Shown here: piece by piece, positions 55,934-64,000 of the stretch
Position numbering within the stretch: position 1 is the first letter of the stretch
Layout of the letters: each line of letters opens with the position of its first letter
Assembly (NCBI RefSeq): GCF_014646095.1
Contig: NZ_BMMU01000033.1
Coordinates: 18,030 to 82,029 of the forward strand
Source: Streptomyces lacrimifluminis
Lineage (GTDB): Bacteria; Actinomycetota; Actinomycetes; Streptomycetales; Streptomycetaceae
Direction of reading: 5' to 3'
Length of the DNA: 64,000 nucleotides
Made by a program: the position numbers and the translations under genes
Notes under the pieces: generated by a model
Told to the model about the DNA's origin: nothing
The model's database searches: none
The model's input: only the letters and a program-made list of their open reading frames with translations

Positions 55934-58579
55934 ATGTCCAGCAAGTCCAGCAAGTCCAGCAAGACCGCCATCTCCAGCAAGTTCACCCTGTCCACCAAGT
56001 TCGCCCTGTTCCGTCTCGCTCTCCAGATGGTCGGACACCGGATCACCGCGCTGATCGCCGTGGCCTGCGCGGTTCTCGGCGGCGCGGCCCTGCTCACCGG
56101 TACCGGCGTCCTCGCCGAGTCCGGACTGCGCTCCCACCTGCCCGTCGGCCGGCTCGGCGGCGCGGACGTCGTCGTCGCGGCCGACCAGGAGCTCCACCCG
56201 AGCGGCGACATGCCGATCGCACTCCCGGAACGCCGTACGGTCCCGGCCCAACTCGTCCGAGAACTGGCTGAGTTGCCTGGTGTCACCGCGGCGGTCGGCG
56301 ACCTCGGCTTCCCCGCCGCCCTCGTCGACGCGCACGGCCGGGTCGTACCGTCCAAGGATCCCCAGGCATCGGGGCACGGCTGGTCCTCGGTGAAGCTGCT
56401 GGACGGTGCGCGGGTCGAGGGCAGCGGGCCGGCCGGTTCCGGCGAGATCGCCGTGGACAGCGCCACCGCCGCCGCTGCGGGGGTGAAGGTGGGCGACCGG
56501 GTCAACGTCGTCGTGAACGCCCGGCCCGCCGCCGGGTACCGCGTCTCGGCGGTGGTCGACGCGCCGGACGCCGGTGTCCTCTTCGCCGACACGACGGCCG
56601 TACGACTGTCCGGCAGGGACGGCGGTGACGGCGGTGACGGTGGGGGTGGCGACGGCGGCCCGCGCGCCGGAACCGTCGACCTGATCGGCCTCCGCACCGC
56701 GCCCGGCGCAACGGAACAGGTCGCCGCCGACGTCCGTACGAAGCTGAGGGGAACGGGACTTGAGGCGGTCACGGGCGCGGACCGCGGGGACCTGGTGTCG
56801 CCGGGAGCCGGCGCGTCCCGCACCCTCCTGGTCCTCCTCGCCGGTTCGCTCGGCGGGATCGTCCTGCTGATCACCGGGTTCGTGACGGCGAGCGCGCTGG
56901 CCGTGTCGGTCGCCGGGCAGCGCCGGGACCTGGCGCTGATGCGGGCCGTCGGTGCGACTCCCCGGCAGATCAGGCGACTTGCCGCCGTCCAGTCGACCGT
57001 CGTCGCGGCCGTGGCCCTCGTACCCGGTGTGGCGCTCGGCCATCTGCTGGCGGGCCGGTTCCGGGACCTGCTGGCGGACCAGGGCCTCGTCCCGCCCGAA
57101 CTCCCCCTCACCATCAGCCCGTTGCCCGCCCTCGCGACGACGCTCCTCATGGCCCTGACCGTGCAGGTCTCGGCCCGGAGCTCGGCATGGCGCACCTCGC
57201 GGATGCCCGCCACCGAGGCGGTCGCCGAATCGCGCAGCGAGCCGCGCGATCCGTCCCGCACCCGGACGCGCGTCGGCCTCCTCGTCATCGTCGCCGCGAC
57301 CACCATGTCGGCCGTGCCGCTCTTCGCCCCCACGGTTCTCGGCGCGGCGGCCACGTCCATGGCGGGCATCCTCGGGGCGATCGGTCTGGCCCTGGCCGGC
57401 CCGGCCCTCGTCCGGGCCATCGGGAACGCGGCGGCCCGGCGCACCCGCACCGGCGCCTCCGCGCCGACCTGGCTGGCCATGGCCAACGTCCGCGCCTACG
57501 CCCTGCGCAACGCGGGGATCGTCAGCACCCTGGCGATGGCGGTCGTGTTCGTCCTGACGTACACCTTCGCCCAGACCACCGTGCTGGCCGCGACAGCCGA
57601 CGACACCCGCACCGGCACCCTCGCCCAACAGCGCCTGACCGCACCGGCCCTGGGCGGACTGTCCGCCGGCACCCTCGCCGACGTACGGGACACGGCCGGC
57701 GTACGGGCGGCGGCACCGGTGAGCACGACCACCGTGGTGTGGCCGTACCGGATGTTCGACGACACGGTGACCGAGGCCGACTCCGCGATGATCCTCACCC
57801 CGGAGGCGTCGGAGGTCCTCGACCTCGACGTACGGGAGGGGAGTCTGGACCGTCTCACCGGCGCCACGATCGCCGTCAGCAGCGACGTCGCCCGCTCGCG
57901 CTCCGCGTCGGTGGGCCGGCGGGTGGGGCTCGTCCTCGGCGACGGCGCGCGGGTCGACGCCGAGGTGGTCGCCGTCTACGCCCGGGGCCTCGGCTTCGGC
58001 ACGGTGGTCCTGTCCCACGACCTGGCGGCCGGCCACACCACGACGGGCCTCGACCAGAGCATCCTGATCCGCACGGACGGCACACCGGCCGCCCGCCAGG
58101 CCCTGACCTCCCTCGCCGCGTCCCACCCTGGTCTGGCCCTCACGGACGCGGCCCCCACGACCACCGACGGCCTGAAGGACGCCCCGCCCCAGGTATGGAT
58201 CAACCTGGCGATGATCGTGGTCCTGCTCGGCTACCTCCTCCTCAGCATCGCCAACAAGCTGGTCGCCGCCACCGCCCAGCGCCGGGTGGAGCTGGGGGCG
58301 CTCCGCCTCATCGGCACCACACCCCGTCAGATCCGCGCGATGATGCGGCGCGAGGCAGCGGTGACCGCCGCCACCGCACTCACCGCGGCCCTGCTGCTGT
58401 CCGCCATCCCCCTCGCCCTCCTGGGCCAGGGCTTCCTCGGCCGCCCCTGGCCCGCGGGCCCGGCCTGGCTGCTGCCCGCCCTCGCCCTCACCGTCACCGC
58501 CACGGCTTTCCTCACCATCGAACTCCCCACCCGCCAGGCCCTGCGCACACCGCCCGCCGACGCGATCCGGGCACAGTGA
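55934..58579 (+). CDS. FtsX-type ABC transporter permease
   Basis: An 881-residue membrane protein with two FtsX domains. An N-terminal Ser/Lys repeat (SSKSSKSSKTAISSK) precedes the first helix, then a large external domain (about 50-290), helices near 290, 340, 385, a duplicated module with a second external domain (about 550-720), and three final helices. Conserved motifs include LMRAVGATPRQIRRLAAVQ and its counterpart LRLIGTTPRQIRAMMRREA. A GGDGGDGGGGDGG glycine/aspartate run (about 234-246) is a flexible linker or Ca-binding-like stretch. Confidence 0.92.
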   Translation: MSSKSSKSSKTAISSKFTLSTKFALFRLALQMVGHRITALIAVACAVLGGAALLTGTGVLAESGLRSHLPVGRLGGADVVVAADQELHPSGDMPIALPERRTVPAQLVRELAELPGVTAAVGDLGFPAALVDAHGRVVPSKDPQASGHGWSSVKLLDGARVEGSGPAGSGEIAVDSATAAAAGVKVGDRVNVVVNARPAAGYRVSAVVDAPDAGVLFADTTAVRLSGRDGGDGGDGGGGDGGPRAGTVDLIGLRTAPGATEQVAADVRTKLRGTGLEAVTGADRGDLVSPGAGASRTLLVLLAGSLGGIVLLITGFVTASALAVSVAGQRRDLALMRAVGATPRQIRRLAAVQSTVVAAVALVPGVALGHLLAGRFRDLLADQGLVPPELPLTISPLPALATTLLMALTVQVSARSSAWRTSRMPATEAVAESRSEPRDPSRTRTRVGLLVIVAATTMSAVPLFAPTVLGAAATSMAGILGAIGLALAGPALVRAIGNAAARRTRTGASAPTWLAMANVRAYALRNAGIVSTLAMAVVFVLTYTFAQTTVLAATADDTRTGTLAQQRLTAPALGGLSAGTLADVRDTAGVRAAAPVSTTTVVWPYRMFDDTVTEADSAMILTPEASEVLDLDVREGSLDRLTGATIAVSSDVARSRSASVGRRVGLVLGDGARVDAEVVAVYARGLGFGTVVLSHDLAAGHTTTGLDQSILIRTDGTPAARQALTSLAASHPGLALTDAAPTTTDGLKDAPPQVWINLAMIVVLLGYLLLSIANKLVAATAQRRVELGALRLIGTTPRQIRAMMRREAAVTAATALTAALLLSAIPLALLGQGFLGRPWPAGPAWLLPALALTVTATAFLTIELPTRQALRTPPADAIRAQ

Positions 58580-58777
58580 CCTGGGGCACCACTGTCGGAC
58601 GGGGCAGTCGCGACGCTCACTCGCCCCCCGGGCCGGTGGACTCCTCGTCAGGCCGGGACCGGGCTCGTCCTCATACGGCGCGGCGTGCGCGCCCGTCCAC
58701 CCGGTGGTGCGGGCAACGCATCTGACCTACCACGAGCCCGGGACGGGCACGCGCCCGAACGGGTCGAAGGGGACGAC

Positions 58778-59188
58778 ATGGTGAACAAGTCAGCGAGGCG
58801 AGGCACCCGACTGGGCGGCGTGGCGGCGGTGTTGTGCGCGCTCGCCATGACGGTGGGCGCCGCGCCCACCCAGGCTGCCGAACAGCTGGCCGCGGGCCCG
58901 GTGTTCACCACCTGGGCGACGGATGTGAACGTCCGCTATTTCTCGGGCCCGGGCTCCCCCTGCCCCGACTTCCCCTCGCCCGGCAACTGCCCGCGGGTGG
59001 TCGGCAAGGCACAGCCGGGCGACCAGCTCGAAGTGGAGTGCCAGACACGGGGTGAGACGGTCGGCGGCAACCCGTACTGGGTCTTCGTGGACAACTGGAC
59101 CCGCGGCTTCTACGGGTGGATGGCGAGCTACTACATCTCGCACCCGGACAACTGGCTGCCCGGCGTCCCGCAGTGCGCTGGGCCGTGA
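58778..59188 (+). CDS. Small secreted SH3-like protein
   Basis: A 136-residue exported protein; GAAGGGG lies before the ATG. Signal peptide GVAAVLCALAMTVGAAPTQA. Mature part has VFTTWATDVNVRYFSGPGSP and QLEVECQTRGETVGGNPYWV, then WTRGFYGWMASYYISHPDNW: the pattern of a bacterial SH3-like domain with four cysteines in CPDFPSPGNC and later. Function in the cell wall or medium is unknown. Confidence 0.82.
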   Translation: MVNKSARRGTRLGGVAAVLCALAMTVGAAPTQAAEQLAAGPVFTTWATDVNVRYFSGPGSPCPDFPSPGNCPRVVGKAQPGDQLEVECQTRGETVGGNPYWVFVDNWTRGFYGWMASYYISHPDNWLPGVPQCAGP

Positions 59189-59349
59189 CACGTGGGTAGG
59201 GCACGGGCCGGCTCCGCCGCTCGGGCGGGGCTGCCCGTGAACTCGTCAGGGCCGCCAGCGCCACCAGGCCGTCCCATGCCGAGATCGACACCTGGATCGC
59301 CACCCACGGCCCGTCCTCCCGGCGATCCAGGATCGCGGCTTCAGGACCA

Positions 59350-59385
59350 CCCCAACCGCAACCCCAACCGCAACCCCAACCGCAA
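59350..59385. repeat. Three 12-bp tandem repeats
   Basis: CCCCAACCGCAA occurs three times in a row in the 291-base gap before the kinase gene. No gene is visible in that gap. Confidence 0.85.
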
Positions 59386-59479
59386 CCGCGGTGGCCGAAA
59401 ATGTGTCTCCCACCGCGTGGCCCGATGCTCCGGAGGGGCGGAACCAGCCCGGACGGCCGCCTTGGAGGTTGGAGGGGGG

Positions 59480-61156
59480 ATGGGAATGAACACCTGGGCC
59501 GTGCCCGGATACAACGAGTCCCTGGAACTCGGGACCGGGGCGAGCGGGCGGGTCGTCCTGGCCGTGCACGAGGAGAGCGGTGTCCCGGTCGCGGTCAAGT
59601 ACCTCAGCGAGTCACTGCGCACCCGGCCGGGCTTCGTGCACGATTTCCGGGCGGAGGCGCGGCTGCTCGGCGGACTGGAGAGTCCGTACGTCGCCGAGCT
59701 GTACGAGTACGTCGAGAGCCCGGACGGCGCCGCGATCGTGATGGAGCTGGTGGACGGTGTCTCGCTGCGGACCCTGCTGACCAGGGAAGGTCCGCTCGCC
59801 CCCGAGGCCGCGCTGGTGGTCCTCAAGGGATCACTGCTCGGTCTGGCCGACGCGCACCGCGTCGGCGTCGTCCATCGCGACTACAAGCCGGCGAATGTCC
59901 TGGTCCTGCCGGACGGATCGTCCAAGCTCGTCGACTTCGGGATCGCGGTGGACGTCGGCACCAGCGCCGGCGCGGCGGGAACCCCCTCCTACATGGCCCC
60001 GGAACAGTGGACCGGCGCACCCGCCTCTCCCGCCGCCGACGTGTACGCGGCCACGGCCACGTTCTTCGAGTGCCTGACGAGCCACAGGCCGTACTCGGGC
60101 GACAACCTCGCCGAACTCGCCCTGCAGCACGTCGACGCGCCCATCCCCGCCGACGAGGTCCCGGAGCCGGTACGGGAGCTGGTGCGGCGCGGTCTCGCCA
60201 AGGACCCGGCGGAGCGCCCCACACACGCCGAGGCGTTCGTCGCGGAACTGGAGGCAGCCGCCGGCGCCGCCTACGGACCCGACTGGGAGGAACGAGGCCG
60301 CGGCCGGCTCGCCGCGCTGGCGGCACTGCTGCCGCTGCTGCTGCCCTCCGCCCGCAGCACCCCACGGACCACCACGGACACCGCACGCACGGTCCTGAGC
60401 CCGGAACCGGGCAACGGCTGGGCCCAGGCCTGGCTCCCCGGCCGGCCGGGGATGCTCGTGTCCGCCGCGGCCGTACTCCTGGGCATTTTCCTGTCCTACG
60501 GCATCCAGCACGACCCGGGAGCGGCTCCGCAGGAGACGGCACAGGCCCTGGCCACCAGCAGCGCCCAACCCGCCGTGAAGCCGGGCGGGACCACCGCTCC
60601 GCAGACGTCGCCCAGCTCCGCCGCGTCCGGATCGCCAAGCGCCTCCCCACTCCCGACGTCCCCCTCCCCCTCACTCTCACCGAGCCTGTCGGCGTCGGGC
60701 ACGGCGACCGCCGTTACCGACGAGCCCTCGGCGTCCACCACCACGACTCCGGCAGAGGAGACGACGCCACCGACCGGGGCGCCCACCGAGGCGACGCCGA
60801 CGACGGCTTCCCCCACCGGGCCGACCGCTCCCGCTGTCAAGGACGTCGCGGTGACGGGCTTCCGGCAGACGGGTTCCACGACCGCCACGGCGACCGTCGA
60901 CATCACCACGGACGGCACCGGGCCGCTCTCCATCACCGTCTCGTGGTTCACGAGCGACGCCGCGGCAGGGCTCGGCACCCCGGACGGCGCGTCCCAGACC
61001 TTCGAGCGCAGCGGCGCCACCCAGTACACCCTCACCGTCGACCACACCTTCCGGAACGACGGTTGCTATTGGGCGGTGGAGGTCACGACCACTCCGGCCT
61101 CCGCCGACGGCGGCGGCTCGCAGCAGCTTCTGACCAGGCGGTGCGACATCCGATGA
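59480..61156 (+). CDS. Membrane Ser/Thr protein kinase with external domain
   Basis: A 558-residue PknB-type kinase. ATG at 59480 or 59486 follows GGAGGGGGG. Glycine loop LELGTGASGRVVLAV, catalytic Lys in PVAVKYL, catalytic loop VVHRDYKPANVLV, DFG in KLVDFGIAVDV, APE in SYMAPEQW. After the kinase domain (about 10-270) come a single membrane helix (GMLVSAAAVLLGIFLSYGIQ, about 315-335), a 100-residue Ser/Thr/Pro linker and an external beta domain (about 455-558). The kinase domain faces the cytosol. Its stop overlaps the start of the next gene (ATGA), so both are made together. Confidence 0.92.
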   Translation: MGMNTWAVPGYNESLELGTGASGRVVLAVHEESGVPVAVKYLSESLRTRPGFVHDFRAEARLLGGLESPYVAELYEYVESPDGAAIVMELVDGVSLRTLLTREGPLAPEAALVVLKGSLLGLADAHRVGVVHRDYKPANVLVLPDGSSKLVDFGIAVDVGTSAGAAGTPSYMAPEQWTGAPASPAADVYAATATFFECLTSHRPYSGDNLAELALQHVDAPIPADEVPEPVRELVRRGLAKDPAERPTHAEAFVAELEAAAGAAYGPDWEERGRGRLAALAALLPLLLPSARSTPRTTTDTARTVLSPEPGNGWAQAWLPGRPGMLVSAAAVLLGIFLSYGIQHDPGAAPQETAQALATSSAQPAVKPGGTTAPQTSPSSAASGSPSASPLPTSPSPSLSPSLSASGTATAVTDEPSASTTTTPAEETTPPTGAPTEATPTTASPTGPTAPAVKDVAVTGFRQTGSTTATATVDITTDGTGPLSITVSWFTSDAAAGLGTPDGASQTFERSGATQYTLTVDHTFRNDGCYWAVEVTTTPASADGGGSQQLLTRRCDIR

Positions 61157-62004
61157 CCACTCAGAACGACAGCGTTCCCGCCCCTGCCACAGCCTCCGAC
61201 CCCACCCAGAGGCTCGACTCCACCGAGAGGCATGCGTCCACTGTGCGCCTCGGCTCCGCTGACGAGGGTGCGTCCACCGTGCGCCTCGGCCCCGTTGACG
61301 AGCATGCGTCCACCGTGCACCCCGGCCCCGCCGACGAGCACGCCCCGAGCGATGAACCAGGCTCCGCCGACGCCGAGTACAGCGCCACCGTGCTGGGCAG
61401 CCACTGGATCCAGCGGCCCGAGCCGGACGACACCCTCGTCGAACCGACCTCCACGCAGGTTCTGCCGACGGCGGCTGCGGCGACGGCGACTGCGACGCGG
61501 CCTGATCGCGTCGAAGGCACCGTGCTGCGTTTCGGCCCGGGAGTGACCGCCGCCGTCGCGCACCGCACGCACAGGACGCTTCCGGCCCTGCCGCCGCCTC
61601 CCGCGCCCGCGCGCCGGCGTCTGCGCAGACATGCCCTGCCGGGGCTGGTGCTGATCTCCGTCATCGCGTTCCTCGCCTGGCAGAGCCTCGGGCCGTCCGT
61701 CGTGGTGCGCTCGGTGGAGGTCACGGCCCGGCCGACGGTTCTCGGGTGCGACGGCACCGCGGACATCGTCGGCCTCGTCGCCACGAACGGCCGCCCGGGC
61801 ACCCTCTCGTACCGCTGGACCCGAAGCGACGGCACCGCGTCGGGCGTCCTGCGGGAGGTGCTGGTCCGGGGCCAGCGACAGGCACGCCTGCACCTGCTGT
61901 GGACCTTCCAGGGCAAGGGCCACTACGCGGCCCGGGCCGAACTGCGCATCCTCTCCCCGGCCAACCGCACGGTCGTCACCCACCTCACGTACGACTGTCC
62001 TTGA
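61153..62004 (+). CDS. Single-pass membrane protein coupled to the kinase
   Basis: A 283-residue protein. N-terminal 145 residues are cytosolic and disordered with 11-12-residue degenerate repeats ASTVRLGSADEG, ASTVRLGPVDEH, ASTVHPGPADEH, rich in Thr and Ser and thus likely kinase substrates. One helix (ALPGLVLISVIAFLAWQ, about 160-176) and an external beta domain (VEVTARPTVLGCDGTADIVG to LTYDCP) similar in plan and Cys placement to the kinase external domain. Coupled start suggests that it is the partner or substrate of the kinase. Confidence 0.85.
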   Translation: MTTQNDSVPAPATASDPTQRLDSTERHASTVRLGSADEGASTVRLGPVDEHASTVHPGPADEHAPSDEPGSADAEYSATVLGSHWIQRPEPDDTLVEPTSTQVLPTAAAATATATRPDRVEGTVLRFGPGVTAAVAHRTHRTLPALPPPPAPARRRLRRHALPGLVLISVIAFLAWQSLGPSVVVRSVEVTARPTVLGCDGTADIVGLVATNGRPGTLSYRWTRSDGTASGVLREVLVRGQRQARLHLLWTFQGKGHYAARAELRILSPANRTVVTHLTYDCP

Positions 62005-62031
62005 CCGGCCGCAACGGGTCAGGGACAGTCG
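61992..62031 (+). terminator. Terminator of the kinase operon
   Basis: CGACTGTCCTTGACC pairs with GGGTCAGGGACAGTCG (one wobble) across the stop codon, loop about 9 bases. Confidence 0.7.
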
Positions 62032-62104
62032 TCCTGGTCATGTCTCCGCACCGCCTGTCACCCGAAGGTCCGGCGGGGGCGACACGTTCCGGCCGGACTG
62101 TGGC

Positions 62105-62257
62105 TCAGTGGTCGTCGGTGATGGTGGTCGCGATGCCGTTGCTGATCCTGACCTCGGCGGAGAAGCCCTTCTTGGCGGCCGTCTCCAGTTGGGCCTCGGT
62201 GCACTCTTCCGCAACGATCTCGTTCGTTGCCCTACAGCCCTGCTCCGAGGAACCCAT
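62105..62257 (-). CDS. Possible 50-residue protein
   Basis: A 50-codon frame beginning MGSSEQGCRATNEIVAEECT and ending AEVRISNGIATTITDDH. GGAG lies nine bases before the ATG, and codon use looks Streptomyces-like. No family recognised. It diverges from the GntR gene by 27 bases. Confidence 0.45.
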   Translation of the reverse strand: MGSSEQGCRATNEIVAEECTEAQLETAAKKGFSAEVRISNGIATTITDDH

Positions 62258-62284
62258 TCGCCGATCTCCGGATGGCCTTCCGGC

Positions 62285-63052
62285 TTGCTCGGTGATCTCG
62301 ACCCCACGAGTGATCGTGCGGTCTTCCGGCAGATCGCCGACCAGCTGCGCGAGGCCATCGACCGTGGGCGGTTCACCGAGGGTGCCAAGCTGCCTTCCGA
62401 AGCTGAGCTTGTCGAGCACTACGGGGTTTCCCGGATGACCGTCCGGAACTCCTTCTCCGTCCTTCAGGGTGAGGGGCTGGTGCACGCCGAGCACGGGAAG
62501 GGCGTGTTCGTGCGGCCCCGGCCGCCTGTGCGGCGGCTTGCCTCCGACCGGTTCGCCCGGCGGCACAGGGAGCAGGGGAAGTCCGCGTTCATCGTCGAGG
62601 CCGACGCGGCCGGCAGTCACCCGCAGGTCGACAGTCTTGAGGTCAAGGAGGAGAAGGCCAGCCAGGACGTCTCCGCCCGGCTCGGGTCCGTACGGCGGGT
62701 GTTGGCCCGTCGGCGCCGGTATCTCCTCGACGGGAAGCCGGTCGAGTTCGCAGCTTCCTATCTCCCGCTCGACATCGCGCGCGGTACGCCGATTGCTGAG
62801 CCCAACCCCGGGCCCGGCGGCATCTACGCCCGGCTTGAGGAACTCGGCCACCGGCTCGACCACTTCGAGGAGGAGATCCGGGCCCGGATGCCCGTGCCCG
62901 CCGAGGTCAAGACGCTGCGGCTCGCTCCCGGTGTGCCCGTGATCCACCTGATCCGTACCGCGTACGACACCGAGGGGCGGGCCGTCGAGGTCTGCGACAC
63001 CGTGATGGCGGCGGATGCGTACGTCCTGTCGTACCAGCTCCCGGCGCCGTGA
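62285..63052 (+). CDS. GntR/UTRA-family transcriptional regulator
   Basis: About 255 residues from TTG at 62285. The winged helix is RAVFRQIADQLREAIDRGRF, then LPSEAELVEHYGVSRMTVRN and GEGLVHAEHGKGVFVRPRPP; the UTRA ligand domain follows, with RYLLDGKPVEFAASYLPLDI and VPVIHLIRTAYDTEGRAVEV. The family start is normally just before DLDPTSDRAV; no ATG or GTG is in frame there, so TTG 62285 (LLGDLDP) is the best choice and a longer N-terminus from further upstream is unlikely. Regulators of this subtype are often linked to mobile or conjugative elements. Confidence 0.82.
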   Translation: MLGDLDPTSDRAVFRQIADQLREAIDRGRFTEGAKLPSEAELVEHYGVSRMTVRNSFSVLQGEGLVHAEHGKGVFVRPRPPVRRLASDRFARRHREQGKSAFIVEADAAGSHPQVDSLEVKEEKASQDVSARLGSVRRVLARRRRYLLDGKPVEFAASYLPLDIARGTPIAEPNPGPGGIYARLEELGHRLDHFEEEIRARMPVPAEVKTLRLAPGVPVIHLIRTAYDTEGRAVEVCDTVMAADAYVLSYQLPAP

Positions 63053-63082
63053 GGGCTTTGGAGGTGGAGGATCTGCGATCCG

Positions 63083-64000
63083 TCAGGACACAGCCGTCGC
63101 GCGCGGTGTGCCGTGGAAGACCTGGCTGGTGTGCCAGGTGCGGTGGGCTGCGGCTATGGGCGGGGTGCCTGGCTGTGGGCCGATGAGGGGGCGGCCCGCG
63201 AGTGATATGACCTGGTCGCGGGCGGCGGGGCTGGTGCCGACGAAGCGTTGGGAGACCAGGACGCGGTGGTCGTCGGCGATGCCGAGGACGCCCTTGTCGA
63301 GGAGTTTGTGGTGCAGTGAGCACAGGCACAGTCCGTTGTCGACGTCGTCCGGGCCGTCGAAGGCCCACCAGCGTACGTGCGCGGCTTCCAGTCCGACCGG
63401 CATCGCGCCGATCCTGCCGTCGTAGCCGCAGAAGGCGCACTGGTACTCATAGGCGGTCAGTACCAGCTCTCGCATCCGCCGGTCCCGCTGCCTCCGTGCC
63501 GGGGACAGCTGTTCGATCTCCGTCGGCTCCAGTTCGAGGCCGACGGCTTCGCACAACTCTCCGTGGAGGGAGGGTGGGAAGTGGAGGTCGAGCAGTAACC
63601 GTGCGATCCGGGTGAGCAGTTGGCGGTCGTGTCGCAGGGCGGATCTCAGTTCGGGTGCGAGTCGGCCGGCGGCACCCGCTTCGCGGAGTTCGCGGAGACC
63701 GGTTCCGGGGCTGCCGGGGCCTCGGTCGGTACGGACTTCCCATACGCCGTCGCTGACCAGGTGGTGGAACGGGTAGGCGGGTGTCGTCCTGTTGGGAGGG
63801 CCGTACTCGGTCAGCAGTCGCTGAAGGTCGTCCTCCACGGCGCTGTACCGGAGTTCGCCGTCGGCGTCCTCCTGGAACCGGGCGAGTGCGTACAGGAGCA
63901 GCAGAGGCTTGTGAGGAGCGCGTGTCCCGTTTCTGGCCCACTGAGGGTTTTCAGAGTGGCCCCCGGACGGGTGACGGCGGGATCGTAAGCAACGGACAGG
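63083..64000 (-). CDS. HNH nuclease of the phosphorothioate-binding restriction type (5' end unresolved)
   Basis: The frame is open from the right edge to the stop at 63083. RAPHKPLLLLYALARFQEDA begins the sulfur-binding-domain-like N-terminal region, with TTPAYPFHHLVSDGVWEVRT as its core motif. The C-terminal HNH part is YQCAFCGYDGRIGAMPVGLE, AAHVRWWAFDGPDDVDNG and LCLCSLHHKLLDKG (His, Asn and His of the HNH core, plus two CxxC zinc-like pairs). It matches nucleases that cut phosphorothioated foreign DNA. The first in-frame GTG is at 63838, inside the conserved domain; further upstream up to QWARNG the frame is family-like, then it diverges without an ATG/GTG/TTG. Confidence 0.85.
   Translation of the reverse strand, partial: PVRCLRSRRHPSGGHSENPQWARNGTRAPHKPLLLLYALARFQEDADGELRYSAVEDDLQRLLTEYGPPNRTTPAYPFHHLVSDGVWEVRTDRGPGSPGTGLRELREAGAAGRLAPELRSALRHDRQLLTRIARLLLDLHFPPSLHGELCEAVGLELEPTEIEQLSPARRQRDRRMRELVLTAYEYQCAFCGYDGRIGAMPVGLEAAHVRWWAFDGPDDVDNGLCLCSLHHKLLDKGVLGIADDHRVLVSQRFVGTSPAARDQVISLAGRPLIGPQPGTPPIAAAHRTWHTSQVFHGTPRATAVS

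Noticed and set aside
55061..58126. 1021-codon minus-strand frame opposite the ABC genes
   Set aside because: Antisense to the ATPase and permease, with no recognisable domain.

Overview
The window is high-GC, densely packed DNA with strong G/C preference at third codon positions, frequent ATGA/GTGA stop-start overlaps and GTG/TTG starts. Together with the gene content (SpoIIE-type phosphatase, SigK/RskA, DUF4394, PucR-type regulator, phosphorothioate-type HNH nuclease) this points to a Streptomyces or close relative, probably an accessory-rich part of the chromosome. All assignments come from reading the sequence and protein motifs; no database search was run.

Region A (1-11.2 kb, all minus strand, one coupled operon running off the left edge) is a biosynthetic cluster. 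It starts with a GriI-like aldolase and a GriH-like type II 3-dehydroquinate synthase homologue, the pair that makes 3-amino-4-hydroxybenzoate. It continues with an acyl/aryl-activating enzyme, two acyl carrier proteins, a ketosynthase with intact Cys-His-His, a chain-length-factor-like partner, a second adenylating enzyme, a small unknown protein, an NAD(P)-binding protein and an FAD/NAD(P)-binding protein. The layout suggests an aryl starter loaded on an ACP and extended by a dissociated type II ketosynthase. A 54-bp repeat occurs twice, once between genes and once in frame inside the ketosynthase gene.

Region B (11.2-24.1 kb): an AT-rich promoter region, a graveyard of MFS-transporter and LD-carboxypeptidase remnants, a secreted subtilase, a two-gene membrane/small-protein unit whose products share a GNQAIG motif, a secreted DUF4394 protein, a PucR-type regulator, an antitoxin with a decapitated PIN-type toxin, and a 14-TM exporter behind a perfect palindrome.

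Region C (24.1-35.1 kb) looks like a stress block: Rieske-FAD oxidoreductase, SRPBCC protein with a collagen-like tail behind a SigB-like promoter, a methyltransferase/CDGSH/iron-redox operon, a PAP2-family membrane enzyme, two adjacent pseudogenes (HTH/TPR and GNAT), a PAS-GAF-PP2C phosphatase, a tiny membrane protein and a PRC-barrel protein.

Region D (35.5-43.6 kb): a coupled operon for membrane-lipid modification (FAD oxidoreductase, DUF1365, cyclopropane-type methyltransferase, DUF1295, alpha/beta hydrolase), then an AmaP/Asp23 group and the SigK-RskA pair.

Region E (43.7-62 kb): cell-envelope and signalling genes: L,D-transpeptidase lipoprotein, an AfsQ/Cse-like two-component system with a lipoprotein, a secreted RICIN-GH74 glycosidase, a polysaccharide deacetylase, a NarL-type two-component system divergent from an ABC exporter, a small secreted protein, and a Ser/Thr kinase with a coupled single-pass membrane protein.

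Region F (62-64 kb): a GntR/UTRA regulator, a possible 50-residue protein, and an HNH nuclease of the phosphorothioate-binding type whose start cannot be found before the right edge.
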